This document shows positions 39,058 through 49,509 of a DNA stretch of 64,000 nt, piece after piece. Position 1 is the stretch's first letter. Each line of letters opens with the position of its first letter. The notes beneath the pieces are model-generated. The model ran no database searches. It had not been told where the DNA came from and saw only the letters and a program-made list of their open reading frames with translations. The stretch lies in the NCBI GenBank assembly GCA_963210315.1, contig OY723320.1, positions 1,116,001 to 1,180,000 on the forward strand. Reading direction: 5' to 3'. The position numbers were made by a program, and so were the translations under genes. The DNA comes from Rhynchopus euleeides. Taxonomy: Eukaryota > Euglenozoa > Diplonemea > Diplonemida > Diplonemidae.

Positions 39058-39239
39058 GTCAGTGCTTGGGCATGAATCACAACGGCATCAACCAGCGGTG
39101 TTGCTTTTGTTTTACCCGGATTTGGAGTGCGATCACCAGCCGTGTCTTTTTTATTATCCTGCGTCTGTGTTCCTTTTCGACCCAGAGCCCCCAGAATTAA
39201 CCGTCGACTTGTACTTCTGCACCCCCACATATTTGTGAT

Positions 39240-40450
39240 ACCATAACGTGTGTCCTCTGAAATCCTCACAGAAGACCCAACGTGCCCCAGAGCTCCGTGT
39301 GCCCCTGTGAATCGACCTTGTGATTCCGTCCACTTGTACTTCTGCTGCCCCATATCTTTGTGATACCATGACGTGTGTCTCCGTGTGTTGCGTTTCGACA
39401 GCGACTACCACTTCTGATGTTTACCCCAGCCCTGTCGTGTGTTGCCCCAGGCAGGTCCAGCCAGTGCCCCATGCATCGTCACGGTGCCACAGGGGCTGGC
39501 CCACGCCGGTTGTCTGCGCTCTGTTCACATTGCGACCCCGACACCTGCGTGGGCCACCCCAGTGCCCATGCACCTGCATGCCGCTCCCGCACTTGTGGTC
39601 CTGACACACTGGGCGACACAAGGCGACAGGGTCATCAGCGAGGGGCCTGTCCAGGGCTCTGCGAGGATGGTTGGCCCAAAAGCCGCGCTCTCGGTGTCTC
39701 CTCAAACAACAGCAGATGGTGATTACGGATCACCTGCTGCATGTGTTCTTCGGAGGCCCTTGACGTCGCGTGACTCTCTCCTCAAGATCATCGAATAGTT
39801 CGGTGTGTGGGGAGAATGTGCGTCACCTGCTGGATGGCTGCGTCCCGAAGACCAAGCATCCTGCTGCAGCCCAGGCAACACCGCCCGGACGGGCCAGCAT
39901 TCTTGTCCAGGCTCTTGGTGTGAGGGCACCGTGATAGGAATGGTCCTCAGAAGCGATATGCTCATCCTCTGAAATCCTCACAGAAGACCCAATGAATCAG
40001 CCCAGACAACACCGCCCGGACGGGCCAGTATTCTTGTCCAGGCTCTTGGTGTGAGGGCACCGTGATGGGAATGGTCCTCAGAAGCGATATGCTCATCCTC
40101 TGAAATCCTCACAGAAGACCGAACGTGCCCCAGAGCTCCGTGTGCCCCTGTGAATCAACCTTGTGATTCCGTCCACTTGTACTTCTGCTGCCCCATATCT
40201 TTGTGATACCATGGCGTGTGTCTCCGTGTGTTGCGTTTCGACAGCGACTACCACTTCTGATGTTTACCCAGCCCTGTCGTGTGTTGCCCCAGGCAGGTCC
40301 AGCCAGTGCCCCATGCATCGTCACGGTGCCACAGGGGCTCTGCGCTCTGTTCACATTGCGACCCCGACACCTGCGTGGGCCACCCCAGTGCCCATGCACC
40401 TACATGCCGCTCCCGCACTTGTGGTCCTGACACACTGGGCGACACATGAC
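39240..40450 (+). repeat. Large direct repeats in the WD40 3' flank
   Basis: The block 39257-39560 (CCTCTGAAATCCTCACAGAAG ... CACCTGCGTGGGCC) recurs at 40098-40385 with a small deletion. A shorter block around CAACACCGCCCGGACGGGCCAG is tandemly duplicated at 39868-39985 and 39998-40110. No convincing coding frame is kept in both copies. Confidence 0.65.
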
Positions 40451-40905
40451 GACAGGGTCCTCACCCCTCCCTCCCACGCTGCAACCGACGTGCCCGTTGG
40501 CAGAGCTCCGTTCCCCACCACCGCCCCTGTGCCCTCTCGCCCTCCCAGAAGACACAGCGCGGCAGCTGTTGAGTGTCGCTTTCATTTTTTCATATCCTGA
40601 GAATCTCGTGTTTTCTGAGGCAAACGTCCCAGGCCTACCAGGCCACGGAACCCCCACCACACGCTGCAGCGAATGTGGGGCGTGCTCCGCTTCCTCACAA
40701 CTCATAGCTTCAGGACCCTGCAGCCACCACATAGCGCATGAAGTGCCTCCCCCTCCACCCTCACCCTCACCCCACCCACCCAAACAAGCAGATTATCTTA
40801 CCCATCACCCACACCACCCCTCTCCTGCTGTGAAGGGTGATCATCAACCTTGCGTCCCCCCTGCTTCCATTTTCTGCTTCATTACCCATCCCCCTCCTCT
40901 CCCCG

Positions 40906-42768
40906 ATGCAGCGCCACATCCAGCGGATCGACGACGTCGGGGAGATTATCGACTTCCTCGTATCGCACGAGCAGGTCCCCGGGGAAGACAGGGGGGACAA
41001 GAGGCCAGTAAGGACAGCCCCCGCGGCGGCGACGGGGGGACCCCCTGCCCCCGCCCCCGGGATCAGGACACCCCGCGCCCCCGGCGCTGCCCCGCAGAGG
41101 CTGCTGGGGGAGCGCGGTTCGCAGGCAGGCAAAAGGGGAGGTGGTGCAGTCTCCCTATCTGCGGGGTCATCTGCACCGCCCCGCCTCACCTCTGCGGAGG
41201 CTGCTGCTGGCGTGGCGTCTGCCCGGCGCGGCGCTGCGAAAGGGCTTCTTCTGTCAGGGATTCCTCAGGATCAGACCGCCACAGCTTGCGGAATGGACGC
41301 GGCGCGACGCACCCTACGCCTTGGGGAGGCATGGAGCCCACGCTCCGCACCCTCTGGAGGGACAGCGTCGCCCGCTTCGTGCAGCCCCAACGCAACGCCC
41401 GGCCACGACGCGGAGGTGTATGCGCGGTGCGCCCGGACACTCCGGAAGCAGGGTGACATGCTGCGCAACGTCGAAAGGCGGATTGACACCCTCCACGGAG
41501 AGAGATTGAGGGTCGTGGCTGCGTCCCCCACGTCCTCCACAGCCTCCTCCGGAGGCCTGGCGACGCCGGGCAGCAGCAGCCCCAGCGGGCTCAGCCCGGC
41601 AGCGGGGCGGGCTGGGCTTCTCGCGGAGTCAGCACGGCACCACCACCCGTCACTCATCCGGAGGGGGTCATCTGTTAACCACGGAGTGAGGTCGCTCGGT
41701 GGGTCGTTTGGTGGGTCACTCCCTGGATCCCCACGGGGAGGGGTCTCGGCAGGGTGTCTCAGCAGGCGCGGCAGCGGCGCGTCGTGCGGTGTCGGGGGTG
41801 TCGATGTGGAGGGCGGCCCGCAGCTGTTCATCTCCTGCCCCGCAACCCCGCACGCCTCCGGGGTGTACTACCGGATGGCGGAGGAGTGCCGGAGCCTGTC
41901 GGCGTGGGCGACGCTGCCCTCACCCGCCCCGCAGCAGGGCGGGATGGGTCGGGAGGGGTCGATGTATGCCAGTCTTAACATCAGCGGTGTGCAGAGGGTG
42001 GGGTCGATTTTTCGCGGCGGAGGCGGTGCCGCCTCCGCCGCGGCACCTCCCCTGGTGCAGAACGTGCTGTACAGCACCAGCATCGGGACGTGGATGATCG
42101 CTGTGGGGGTGCTGTGCGAAGGGGGTGGTGACAGTGGCGTGAGTTCCACACCCCTCCTCCTCGCGATGAAGCGTGACCAGGGGTCGGTGCAGTCCCGCCG
42201 GCACGGACTCCGCCCTCCCACACACCCCGACCTCGTCTGGCGCCGCTTCGAGCAGCCCGGGGGCTGGGTTGGAGACAGGGGGCAGATGCTCGTCGGAGAC
42301 GACCTGGATGACATGACAGACGCTCTGAAATACCCCTCAGCCATCGCGATGTCCCTCCCCCCAGAGGGGGTGCTGGCGGGTGGTGCCGGCGGCGGCAGCG
42401 CCGCGGTGTTTCTGGGTGGGGAGTCGGATAGCCTCAGCGTGTCGTCCGACGGTGCGGCAGACAGGCGGCAGTCGTACCGGTTTGAGAGGACGGAAGCATC
42501 GGCACGGAACCCGCACAACATGCTGCCTGTCTGGTCGCTGGGGCACGGCACGATCCACGCGACAGATGGGCTTCGTTGGAGAATCACGCCTCCTGCGAAT
42601 GGGCCTGCCTCATTCCCGCCTCTGGTGTCGTCGGTGCACAGCTTCAGGCCGCCAACCGATCCGTCGCTCGATTGGTACGTCCTGCATGATCTGTGCGGTG
42701 CGCCGGACCTTGCGGAGTGGGTCAGAGCAAACGATGTCGTCCTCATCCCAGCGTCGAGGCAAAAGTGA
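40906..42768 (+). CDS. 620-aa protein of unknown function
   Basis: Starts MQRHIQRIDDVGEIIDFLVS. The N-terminal helix is followed by a long Pro/Ala/Gly/Ser-rich disordered stretch (about 30-160). A probable coiled coil follows (AEVYARCARTLRKQGDMLR, then NVERRIDTLHGERL, about 165-200), then more Ser/Gly linker. The last 350 residues are partly ordered: CPATPHASGVYYRMAEECRS, LYSTSIGTWMIAVGVLC, then DWYVLHDLCGAPDLAEWV near the end. No family is recognised. The ATG lies in CCCCGATGCAG after a pyrimidine tract, so CAG there could instead be a splice acceptor with exon 2 starting CGCCAC. In that case the start is further upstream. Strong third-position G/C supports coding throughout. Confidence 0.7.
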   Translation: MQRHIQRIDDVGEIIDFLVSHEQVPGEDRGDKRPVRTAPAAATGGPPAPAPGIRTPRAPGAAPQRLLGERGSQAGKRGGGAVSLSAGSSAPPRLTSAEAAAGVASARRGAAKGLLLSGIPQDQTATACGMDAARRTLRLGEAWSPRSAPSGGTASPASCSPNATPGHDAEVYARCARTLRKQGDMLRNVERRIDTLHGERLRVVAASPTSSTASSGGLATPGSSSPSGLSPAAGRAGLLAESARHHHPSLIRRGSSVNHGVRSLGGSFGGSLPGSPRGGVSAGCLSRRGSGASCGVGGVDVEGGPQLFISCPATPHASGVYYRMAEECRSLSAWATLPSPAPQQGGMGREGSMYASLNISGVQRVGSIFRGGGGAASAAAPPLVQNVLYSTSIGTWMIAVGVLCEGGGDSGVSSTPLLLAMKRDQGSVQSRRHGLRPPTHPDLVWRRFEQPGGWVGDRGQMLVGDDLDDMTDALKYPSAIAMSLPPEGVLAGGAGGGSAAVFLGGESDSLSVSSDGAADRRQSYRFERTEASARNPHNMLPVWSLGHGTIHATDGLRWRITPPANGPASFPPLVSSVHSFRPPTDPSLDWYVLHDLCGAPDLAEWVRANDVVLIPASRQK

Positions 42769-42869
42769 CATGATGTGGAGTGGGGGTCGAAGATTCTGAA
42801 TCCGCCGCATCGCGTCTTGCGACTGTTCGAGGGGGGTGGGGGCAGAAGACATGCACGGCGGGTTAGTTT

Positions 42870-43431
42870 CTAAAGGGGGGTCACAGCTATTGTTTACCTG
42901 GCTTCATGTAAATAGTAGATGTGCATGTAAATAATAGCTGTGAATAATATTCACTGTAAACAATACGTGTAAATGATTTTACACGCACGTACTGTTTACA
43001 TAGTTCAGCATTTTTTTCGAAACCTGTGCGGAATCGCGATTTTCCACTTCCATTGTCCTTTTCGGACTCCGTGCGGATCGTAGTGGGGTCATTTTGGTGG
43101 TATCGGTGCCAAGATTCATCCATGAAATGTTGGTCTGATTCAGTGACTGGGAGGCAGCTAGCCCACCACACCACCCACCCAGGCGGGACCCCCTCACCGG
43201 GCTTTCCAAACCCGGTTCTTTTGAACGTTTGGAACCTGCGCGGATCCTGGTGGGGTCACTTTGGTGACAGAGGCACCAAGTCTCACTCCTCAGAGCACCT
43301 TGGAAATATTTTTGAACCCCCCGAAAAATAAAATAATTGCACGTAAATACTAATCGGATGTAAACAATACATGTAAATAATTTTATGTAAACAATACCTG
43401 TAGGTAAACAATAGTCGTGAGGGGGGTTTAG
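42870..43431. mobile_element. 562-bp TIR element, ends TCACRRCTATTGTTTACC
   Basis: The left end (AGGGGGGTCACAGCTATTGTTTACC) and the right end (GGTAAACAATAGTCGTGAGGGGGG) are mirrored apart from the outermost G-runs. Both ends carry repeated TGTTTACA/TGTAAATA motifs. The interior has two diverged copies of TGCGGATC.TGGTGGGGTCA (43068, 43230); another copy is at 59860. It is non-coding and lies 40 bp from the retrotransposon. Confidence 0.6.
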
Positions 43432-43684
43432 TTTGTTTTCTGCGACGAGTGAGGCAACGAGTTTATTTTTTTTTGCATACACGTTAAGTGTTCTAAGAAA
43501 CCAGACATAACCAGAAGACCAACATCATGTTCGTGTTAGCACTTTTCCCTTTTGTCATCACACCCGTGCGCCAAAACAGGTTAGGCCTTATATTTGGCTG
43601 CGTTCAACGAAAAATATTTTCGTGGTTCAACACTCCCACCTACTCCCTTCTCTTTACTCCACCCTTCAACCCCCGACACAACCG

Positions 43685-45022
43685 ATGCCTGGCGTGCAGA
43701 ACTCGGAGCTGGTGCTGTCCGGAGTGGGGCGCGGCGCGGGCAACCCGGACGCCTTGTCCGCCCCCCTCCCGGCGGGCGACTTCGGGATGGCGATGGGGCA
43801 GGCGCTGGCGGCAGTGAACACCGCCAACGCCCGTGAGGTGGCCACCCGCGAGGTCGCGGGGGCCGACATCCGGGCCACGCAGGTGGAGGCGCACGCGAGG
43901 GTGCACGCGGCGGGGGTGGAGGCGGGGGCGGCTACGAGGGCCGCCAACGCGGAGGCGGCGGCGGGGATGCACATCGCATCCGCGAATGCAGCGGCGCATG
44001 CGGCGAAGGTGGAATCCGCTGCGGCACAGCGGGTGACGGGGGCGGAGTCGGACGCGAAGGTGGCGTCGGTGGAGGCGGCGGCCTCAAACGCCGTCACGGA
44101 GGCGCAGGCGCGGGCGATGGTCGCCGAGGAGTCCGCCAGGCACGCGGAGGTGAGAGCCCGCCTCGAGGCCGAGCTGGCCCTCGAGAGGGAGAAGACGCGC
44201 AACGCCGCGCTGGTGATGGAGGAACGGGCTAAGGCCCAGCGGGAGACGGCCCTCGCGGAGCACGCGAGGGTAAGGGCTGAGGCAGGCGCGAGCCGGGCTG
44301 CAGCCCCCCAGGACGAGGTGGCCTCCCTCCGGGAGGAGGTACGCCGGATGCAGGAGGTGGCGGACCTCCAGGCGGAGCTGGCCCGCCTGCGGGGAAACGG
44401 GACGGGCTCCGGAGCCGGCGCCGGAGCACCGAGGGCCGGAAAGCCGGAGCAGCGGGACGGGGCCGGCAGCGTAGCCGGCAGCAGCGACAGCCGCAGGGGC
44501 GCCGGGGCTCTCAACCCCCTGGACGTGGACGAGTGGTGGCACGCGGACGAGGCCACGCTGGGGCTGGTGCACCTGCATCAGCTGCGCCGCTACGACGCCC
44601 TGCTGGGGGCCCGGGCGGGGGGTGCCCTGCGCCCGCAGGCCCACGAGGCGCAGGCGCGGATGAGGGATATCAACCTCATCATGACGAGCCTGCCGTCGCT
44701 GCAGGAGCCGGAGGACTACGACGACCTCCTGGTCCGGCTGATGCAGAACCAGTTCTGCAGGCTGGAAGCCCTCAACGAGGGCGTGTTGGGGGGCGGATGG
44801 GAGGCGGCCTCCGCGATGGAGGAGGAATTCTTCGGGAAGCCGGAGATTCCTCCGTACCTCCGGGCGGCAAAGGAGAAGGCACGGGCCCGCCAGCCACGCT
44901 CCCCCCAGGTCCACCACCCACAGCATCAACATCAACAACAACAGCAACGCAGCTCGCAGCCACAGCCGCAGCAGGGCCACCCCACCAGCCAGCGGAGCAG
45001 GAGGGGGGGCCACAGGCAGTGA
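43685..45022 (+). CDS. Gag-like frame of the tyrosine-recombinase retrotransposon
   Basis: First frame of the element, about 445 codons from the ATG. It has a long Ala/Glu/Arg-rich helical region (AAVNTANAREVATREVAG ... RLEAELALEREKTRNAA) typical of coiled coils. A folded block follows (VDEWWHADEATLGLVHLHQL), then a Gln/His/Pro-rich tail. It has no enzyme signature and its place is that of a structural protein. Confidence 0.6.
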   Translation: MPGVQNSELVLSGVGRGAGNPDALSAPLPAGDFGMAMGQALAAVNTANAREVATREVAGADIRATQVEAHARVHAAGVEAGAATRAANAEAAAGMHIASANAAAHAAKVESAAAQRVTGAESDAKVASVEAAASNAVTEAQARAMVAEESARHAEVRARLEAELALEREKTRNAALVMEERAKAQRETALAEHARVRAEAGASRAAAPQDEVASLREEVRRMQEVADLQAELARLRGNGTGSGAGAGAPRAGKPEQRDGAGSVAGSSDSRRGAGALNPLDVDEWWHADEATLGLVHLHQLRRYDALLGARAGGALRPQAHEAQARMRDINLIMTSLPSLQEPEDYDDLLVRLMQNQFCRLEALNEGVLGGGWEAASAMEEEFFGKPEIPPYLRAAKEKARARQPRSPQVHHPQHQHQQQQQRSSQPQPQQGHPTSQRSRRGGHRQ

Positions 45023-45024
45023 GC

Positions 45025-46035
45025 TCGCCCCTCACGGCGATGCTGGAGAGCATAGGGGTGCTTTCCACGGCGCGGGTGGGAAGGAGACGGGCACAGGAGG
45101 ACCCGCTGACCGCCAGAGAGGCACAGCGGATCGCCAAGCGCGCGGTGAAGACGCTGGGGGAGGCGTTGGCACCGTCGACGTGGAGGGGGCTCGAGGGGCC
45201 CCACCGGCGACTCCTCCAGTTCCGGCACGAGTGGGAGCAGACCACGGGTGTGCTCTTGCCGTGGGACCTTTGCATCATTTACTGGGTGCAGAGGCTCATG
45301 TCCGAAGCGGACTCCCCACTCCGGCCCTCCTCCGCCCTACAGTACGTATCAAGGGCGGTCGCCGCGATGAGCCGCATGGGGGTTGTGGTGGACTCCCAGC
45401 TGCTCCAAGACTTCAAGCGAGGTCTGAAGCGCTTGGGGGCCCTCCGACCGCAGCACCAAGCGAAGCCAGCAACATCCGCCCAGGTGGCCGCAGTGGTGGG
45501 CCGGGCGGACGTCGACCGCGACACGAAGCTCGCGATTGTGCTGGGGTGGTGCGGGGCGGCGCGGGTGTCGGACGTGGTGCGCCTGAAGTGCGGGGACATC
45601 GCTTTCCAGAGCGAGTTTGTCGCCGTAAACTGGGCGGAGACGAAGAGCGACCCGTTCCGCCTGGGCGTCACGACGGGCCTGTTCCTCTCGGAGTGCTGGA
45701 CGGAGGTGCTGCGGGAGGCGATCTCGGGGCGGGCGGCGGGCGCGCTGGTGGTCGACACTACCTACCGGCGCATCGTGGCGGCGCTGAAGAAGGAGGACCC
45801 GGAGCTGAGTGGGCACTCCCTCCGTCGGGGGGCTCTGGCGGAGCTCCTGCAAGAGGGGCTGTGCCTGGAGTCGCTTCGGCAGCTGTCCCGCCACAGCTCC
45901 CTGGACGCCCTGGCCAGGTACCTCCCGGCGGGGAAGCTGAAGCTGGCGAGGCAGACGGCCTCCACATCAATGGTGCTCGACCGGGGGCTATCCCGGGGGT
46001 CGCTCTTTGCCCTGCCTTCCCTGGGAAGCTCCTGA
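45025..46035 (+). CDS. Tyrosine recombinase frame of the retrotransposon
   Basis: The open frame extends back to 44533, overlapping the gag-like frame. The recombinase part lies in about 45025-46035. It shows an N-terminal SAM-like region (TWRGLEGPHRRLLQFRHEWE) and a catalytic domain (WCGAARVSDVVRLKCGDI, then GHSLRRGALAELLQ, then LSRHSSLDALARYL) with the Arg, His-x-x-Arg and Tyr landmarks of the family. It would integrate the DNA copy without making a target duplication. Confidence 0.75.
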   Translation, partial: SPLTAMLESIGVLSTARVGRRRAQEDPLTAREAQRIAKRAVKTLGEALAPSTWRGLEGPHRRLLQFRHEWEQTTGVLLPWDLCIIYWVQRLMSEADSPLRPSSALQYVSRAVAAMSRMGVVVDSQLLQDFKRGLKRLGALRPQHQAKPATSAQVAAVVGRADVDRDTKLAIVLGWCGAARVSDVVRLKCGDIAFQSEFVAVNWAETKSDPFRLGVTTGLFLSECWTEVLREAISGRAAGALVVDTTYRRIVAALKKEDPELSGHSLRRGALAELLQEGLCLESLRQLSRHSSLDALARYLPAGKLKLARQTASTSMVLDRGLSRGSLFALPSLGSS

Positions 46036-47834
46036 GGACGGCGTGCGTGGCGTACGAGCCCCCAGGCACGCCTTCCCCGCCGGCGACCCCTCGGCCCAGG
46101 CCGCCTCCCACGCCACCGCCACCACTTCCGCCTCCGCCTCCACCGCCGCCACGGCCGCCCCCTCCTCCTCCTCTTCCTCGGAGGGTCGGCGACGACTCCT
46201 ACTCGCCGGACGTCAACGCGACGTACGCGAGGGAAGCGCGGGTGACGGTGGAGGGGCGGCATCTTGGCCCGCCCTTGGCGCGGGGTGGCCCCACGGGGGA
46301 GCTGGCCCCCATTTCGACGTCACGTCTGAACCTCGACGCCTTAGAGGCCTTGGATTCCGAGGGGATCCTGTCAGGGGTTATCGACGTGATTCGGGACCGG
46401 GGCGCTTTCCTGCGGGCCATGCGACCGGGCGTGGATCTGGGCGACAGGCCTCTTTCGCGCGGGACCTCGAGGCACATGCTGCGGCACTGGGATAACCTCT
46501 CGGAGTGGGGGGTGCTGGGGTTGGCTGACGCGCCGAAGGTGGTCCTCCCGGCGTTCACCGTGGAGAAAAAGACCGGGCTGCTGCGTTTGGTATGCGACGG
46601 GCGAAAGCTGAACCGGCTGATGCGGGACCCGCCACCGATGCTCCTCCCGTCGATCCACGAGGTGGTCCGGAGGTTCCTGGCGGCCGAATTCGTGGTGCAG
46701 GCTGACGGGAAGAGCTGGTTCTACCAGTTCCCCCTGGGGGACGGGGTCCGCGACTTCTTCGGGGTGAATCTGGCTGGGGAGCGGGGCCCGTTTCGGCGCA
46801 CCTCGCTGCGGGTGATGTGCATGGGCTGGAGCTGGGCGCCGTGCATCGCGCAGAGGGCCTCGCGCGTGCTTCTCCCCCTGGAGGATGGGCTGTCTTGGGT
46901 GGACAACTGGTTTGTGGTTGGAGATAGCCGGGAGGATGCAGCCGAGAGATACACCCGATTCCTCGGCAAGGCCGAGTCGGTGGGCGCCGAGCTCAACGAG
47001 GGTGCGGAGTTCGGCACACCGCAGTCGCGGTTCATCGCCTTGGGGTTGGAATTTGATCTGGAGTCGTCGCCTAAGCGCTTCAGGTCGGACCCCGATTGGG
47101 TGTCGAAATTCCTTGCCTCGGCGGCCGTGGCGGCGGTTCGCGAGAACAGGGCTACTTCCCGGGAGTTCTACAAGGTTTTCGGCGGTATGATTTGGTTTCT
47201 GTTCTCGACGCAGAGGCGTCTCTGCTACTTCCGCGCCTCCCTCGCCTTCCTCAGGAGATCCGCGGCCAAGCTGGTTGCGGAACCGGAGCAGTGGGACCGC
47301 CCTCTCGACATCCCCCCCTCTGTTCTCGCTGATCTTTCTCTGATTTCGGCCGATCTGGGCCAGAATGTATGGGTTGAGGCAGGGGCTTCGGGGCCCTCGG
47401 TCACGGCGTGGTCTGACGCTTCCGACACAGAATGGGCAGCCCTTCTGGAGTTAGACCCCGAGCCGATTGTCCAGGGCTGTTTTGATGAACCCCTCGCCCA
47501 CCATATATATGTCAAAGAGCTCTTCGCAGCGCTCCAGGCGACACGCCTCGCAGCCGCTACGCGGCCGGGCTGTGCGTTGGGGTTGCAGGTGGACAACACG
47601 GCAGCGGTGGCAGCAATCAACAAGGGCCACAGCAAGAATTACCTCGCGAATGACTTGTTGTGTGCCTTGTTTGACACCGCAGACGGTGCGGGCATCTCCG
47701 TTTCCGCTCAGTGGGTGCCTACGCATGCACAGCGAGCAGACGAGTTTACCCGAGGCACTGTGGCATCGCCGTGCCCTGTCCCCCTGGCGCCCCTCCCTGC
47801 GAGATATGCGGCGGTTGCAGCCATATCGCGTTAA
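46036..47834 (+). CDS. Reverse transcriptase / RNase H frame of the retrotransposon
   Basis: The open frame extends back to 45180; the recognisable product lies in 46036-47834. After a Pro-rich leader comes the reverse transcriptase (TGLLRLVCDGRKLNRLM ... MCMGWSWAPCIAQRASRVLL, then WVDNWFVVGD, about 46530-47040). RNase H of the DIRS type follows (TAWSDASDTEWAALLE, then IYVKELFAALQATRLA, then LQVDNTAAVAAINKGHSKN and WVPTHAQRADEFTRG, about 47395-47760). Confidence 0.78.
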
Positions 47835-48811
47835 ACATTTCAAGTGTGGTGTACCCTTTCAATCCCTTGTCTTTCTTTCCGCTACGCGGTCCCTGTGGGT
47901 TGGGCTGCGTTCAACGAAAAAAGACACTTCTTTCCGGAGTTTAGCTAGCACGATTCAGTTGGGCGATTCATTTGTCTGGTTTTTGCATACACGTTAAGTG
48001 TTCTAAGAAACCAGACATAACCAGAAGACCAACATCATGTTCGTGTTAGCACTTTTCCCTTTTGTCATCACACCCGTGCGCCAAAACAGGTTAGGCCTTA
48101 TATTTGGCTGCGTTCAACGAAAAAAGACACTTCTTTCCGGAGTTTAGCTAGCACGATTCAGTTGGGCGATTCATTTGTCTGGTTTTATCCCCAACCAGCT
48201 ACGAGCGGGACGCAGGGTAATGCGCCTTGTGATCCCCACCCCGCATTGCAGGACACATCATGCGGCAATGCGTGCACAGTCTGGAAGGGGGAGAGGGGGG
48301 AAGCAAACGTTTTCTGCGTCGATAAAATCGCAAGGCCCGCGTTTGATGTGCTCGGTGTTGTGATCGCTTGTGTGTTGTGTGTGTGTGTGAAAAGACAGTG
48401 GAGGCAGCGCTGGAGCTCGCTCGGTGCGTCCTACACTAAACTAAAAAGATTAACGTGTGTATGTGCAAAGGGAACTTTGCGCGTTTCTCCGTTTTCCATC
48501 CAAAAAAATATAACATCGCAAAGCAAACATCCGTGGCTGTGCTCGTCCTTTTGCTCGTCTGTCTTCTCCCCCCTCGGAGGAGAGGGGAAGGGGTATTGCT
48601 TCCCCCCCCCCCCCACCCCGGCAAAACAACGAACAGAGTCCCGGCCTTTTTTTTCTCACAACAGAAAGAAAGGCGGTTGTATACGCCACATTAAAAAAAG
48701 CGCCCCCCATATTTTTTCTTCTTCCTACACTGTCACTCGCGAATCAAGCGAAAGGGGTACAATCTGCACACCCGCTTTGAGCAGAAAAGTCACATCGCCA
48801 TATGACAAACG

Positions 48812-48905
48812 CAACCAAACGTGCTCTGCGCACTCACTCCCCACCCTTCATCAAGCTCGAGGGTGTGATCATCTCATCTTCAGGGTTTTTTGTGTAGTAG
48901 TGAAT
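48812..48905 (+). repeat. Copy of the CCAAACGTGCTCT repeat
   Basis: Matches 6322-6400: CAACCAAACGTGCTCT, CACCCTTCATCA, GGGTGTGATCA and TTCAGGGTTTT.GTGTAG in the same order. The inverted GAAGCGTCAACGC part is missing. Confidence 0.6.
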
Positions 48906-49082
48906 GGCGGTTGCTGCTGAACGGTGTTAGTTGGGGAGGGCGCAGTGCTGAGAAAAAGGTTTGTGGGTCCGGGACTTGGGACGTGGGACTTGGCCGTATT
49001 CTCAGCATTGGAGGGGGGGGTGGCTAGCGGGGGGTCTCTGAACCCCTCCCCACCCCCCACTCCCACTCAGACTGATCCCATT

Positions 49083-49150
49083 TCAGACACAACCTGCATA
49101 ACGAGTGAAGGGTGGTCATTCTTGTGCTCCCTTCTGCTTCTATTTCACCA
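49083..49150 (+). repeat. Copy of the GTGAAGGGTGRTCAT repeat
   Basis: Near-identical to 5810-5880, from CAGACACAACCTGC to CTTGTGCTCCCTTC and a C-run. Confidence 0.6.
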
Positions 49151-49509
49151 CCCCCCCCCCCCACTCAGACTGCAACCCGACTCTCGGGGAGGGGGGGGGG
49201 GGAGTCCACCGTGCGAGCGAAGGCCTCCATCTCCCCCCCCTTTCCCTTCCCCCTTTCCCCCCCCATTCTTCTTTCCCTTCTTCTTCCTAATCTGAATTTT
49301 CACCATCCCCTGTCTTGAGCGGACCCCTGCGAATGATTCGCAGGTTACTCGCCCCAGGGTTGTAGAGGTCTACCGCTGTGTGTGCGGCTTCTGTATCGGT
49401 TGGGGGGTGGGGGGTGGGGCCCCGAGAAGGCCTTCTTCTTCTTCTCGTGGTGTGGTGTGCGGGGTCGGAGGGTGTCGTGTGTGGAGGAGTGGTGGGGGGG
49501 GGGGGGGTA

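Larger units (their letters stand above)
43471..48186 (+). mobile_element. Tyrosine-recombinase retrotransposon, Ngaro/PAT-like (split direct repeats)
   Basis: The ends show the A1-body-B1-A2-B2 plan of split direct repeats. A1 is 43471-43615 and A2 is 47981-48123. B1 is 47903-47984 and B2 is 48105-48186. The body has three long overlapping plus-strand frames: a gag-like protein, a tyrosine recombinase and a reverse transcriptase with RNase H. The A and B copies are almost identical and the frames are long, so the element looks whole and recently inserted, with no obvious breaks seen by eye. It belongs to the DIRS order of retroelements. Confidence 0.85.
48187..49507. other. Non-coding stretch between mobile elements
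   Basis: Contains two dispersed repeats (48812-48905, 49083-49150) and C-runs. A single CACGGTG-type end lies at 49204-49220 (GAGTCCACCGTG), with no partner visible nearby. The 252-codon open frame (48162-48920) starts inside the retrotransposon's terminal repeat and has no domain, so it is not called. Confidence 0.45.

Noticed and set aside
43670-44560. 296-codon minus-strand frame in the retrotransposon
   Set aside because: Ala/Ser-rich antisense shadow of the gag-like frame.
48162-48920. 252-codon open frame
   Set aside because: Starts inside the retrotransposon's terminal repeat, crosses dispersed repeats and shows no domain or codon bias.
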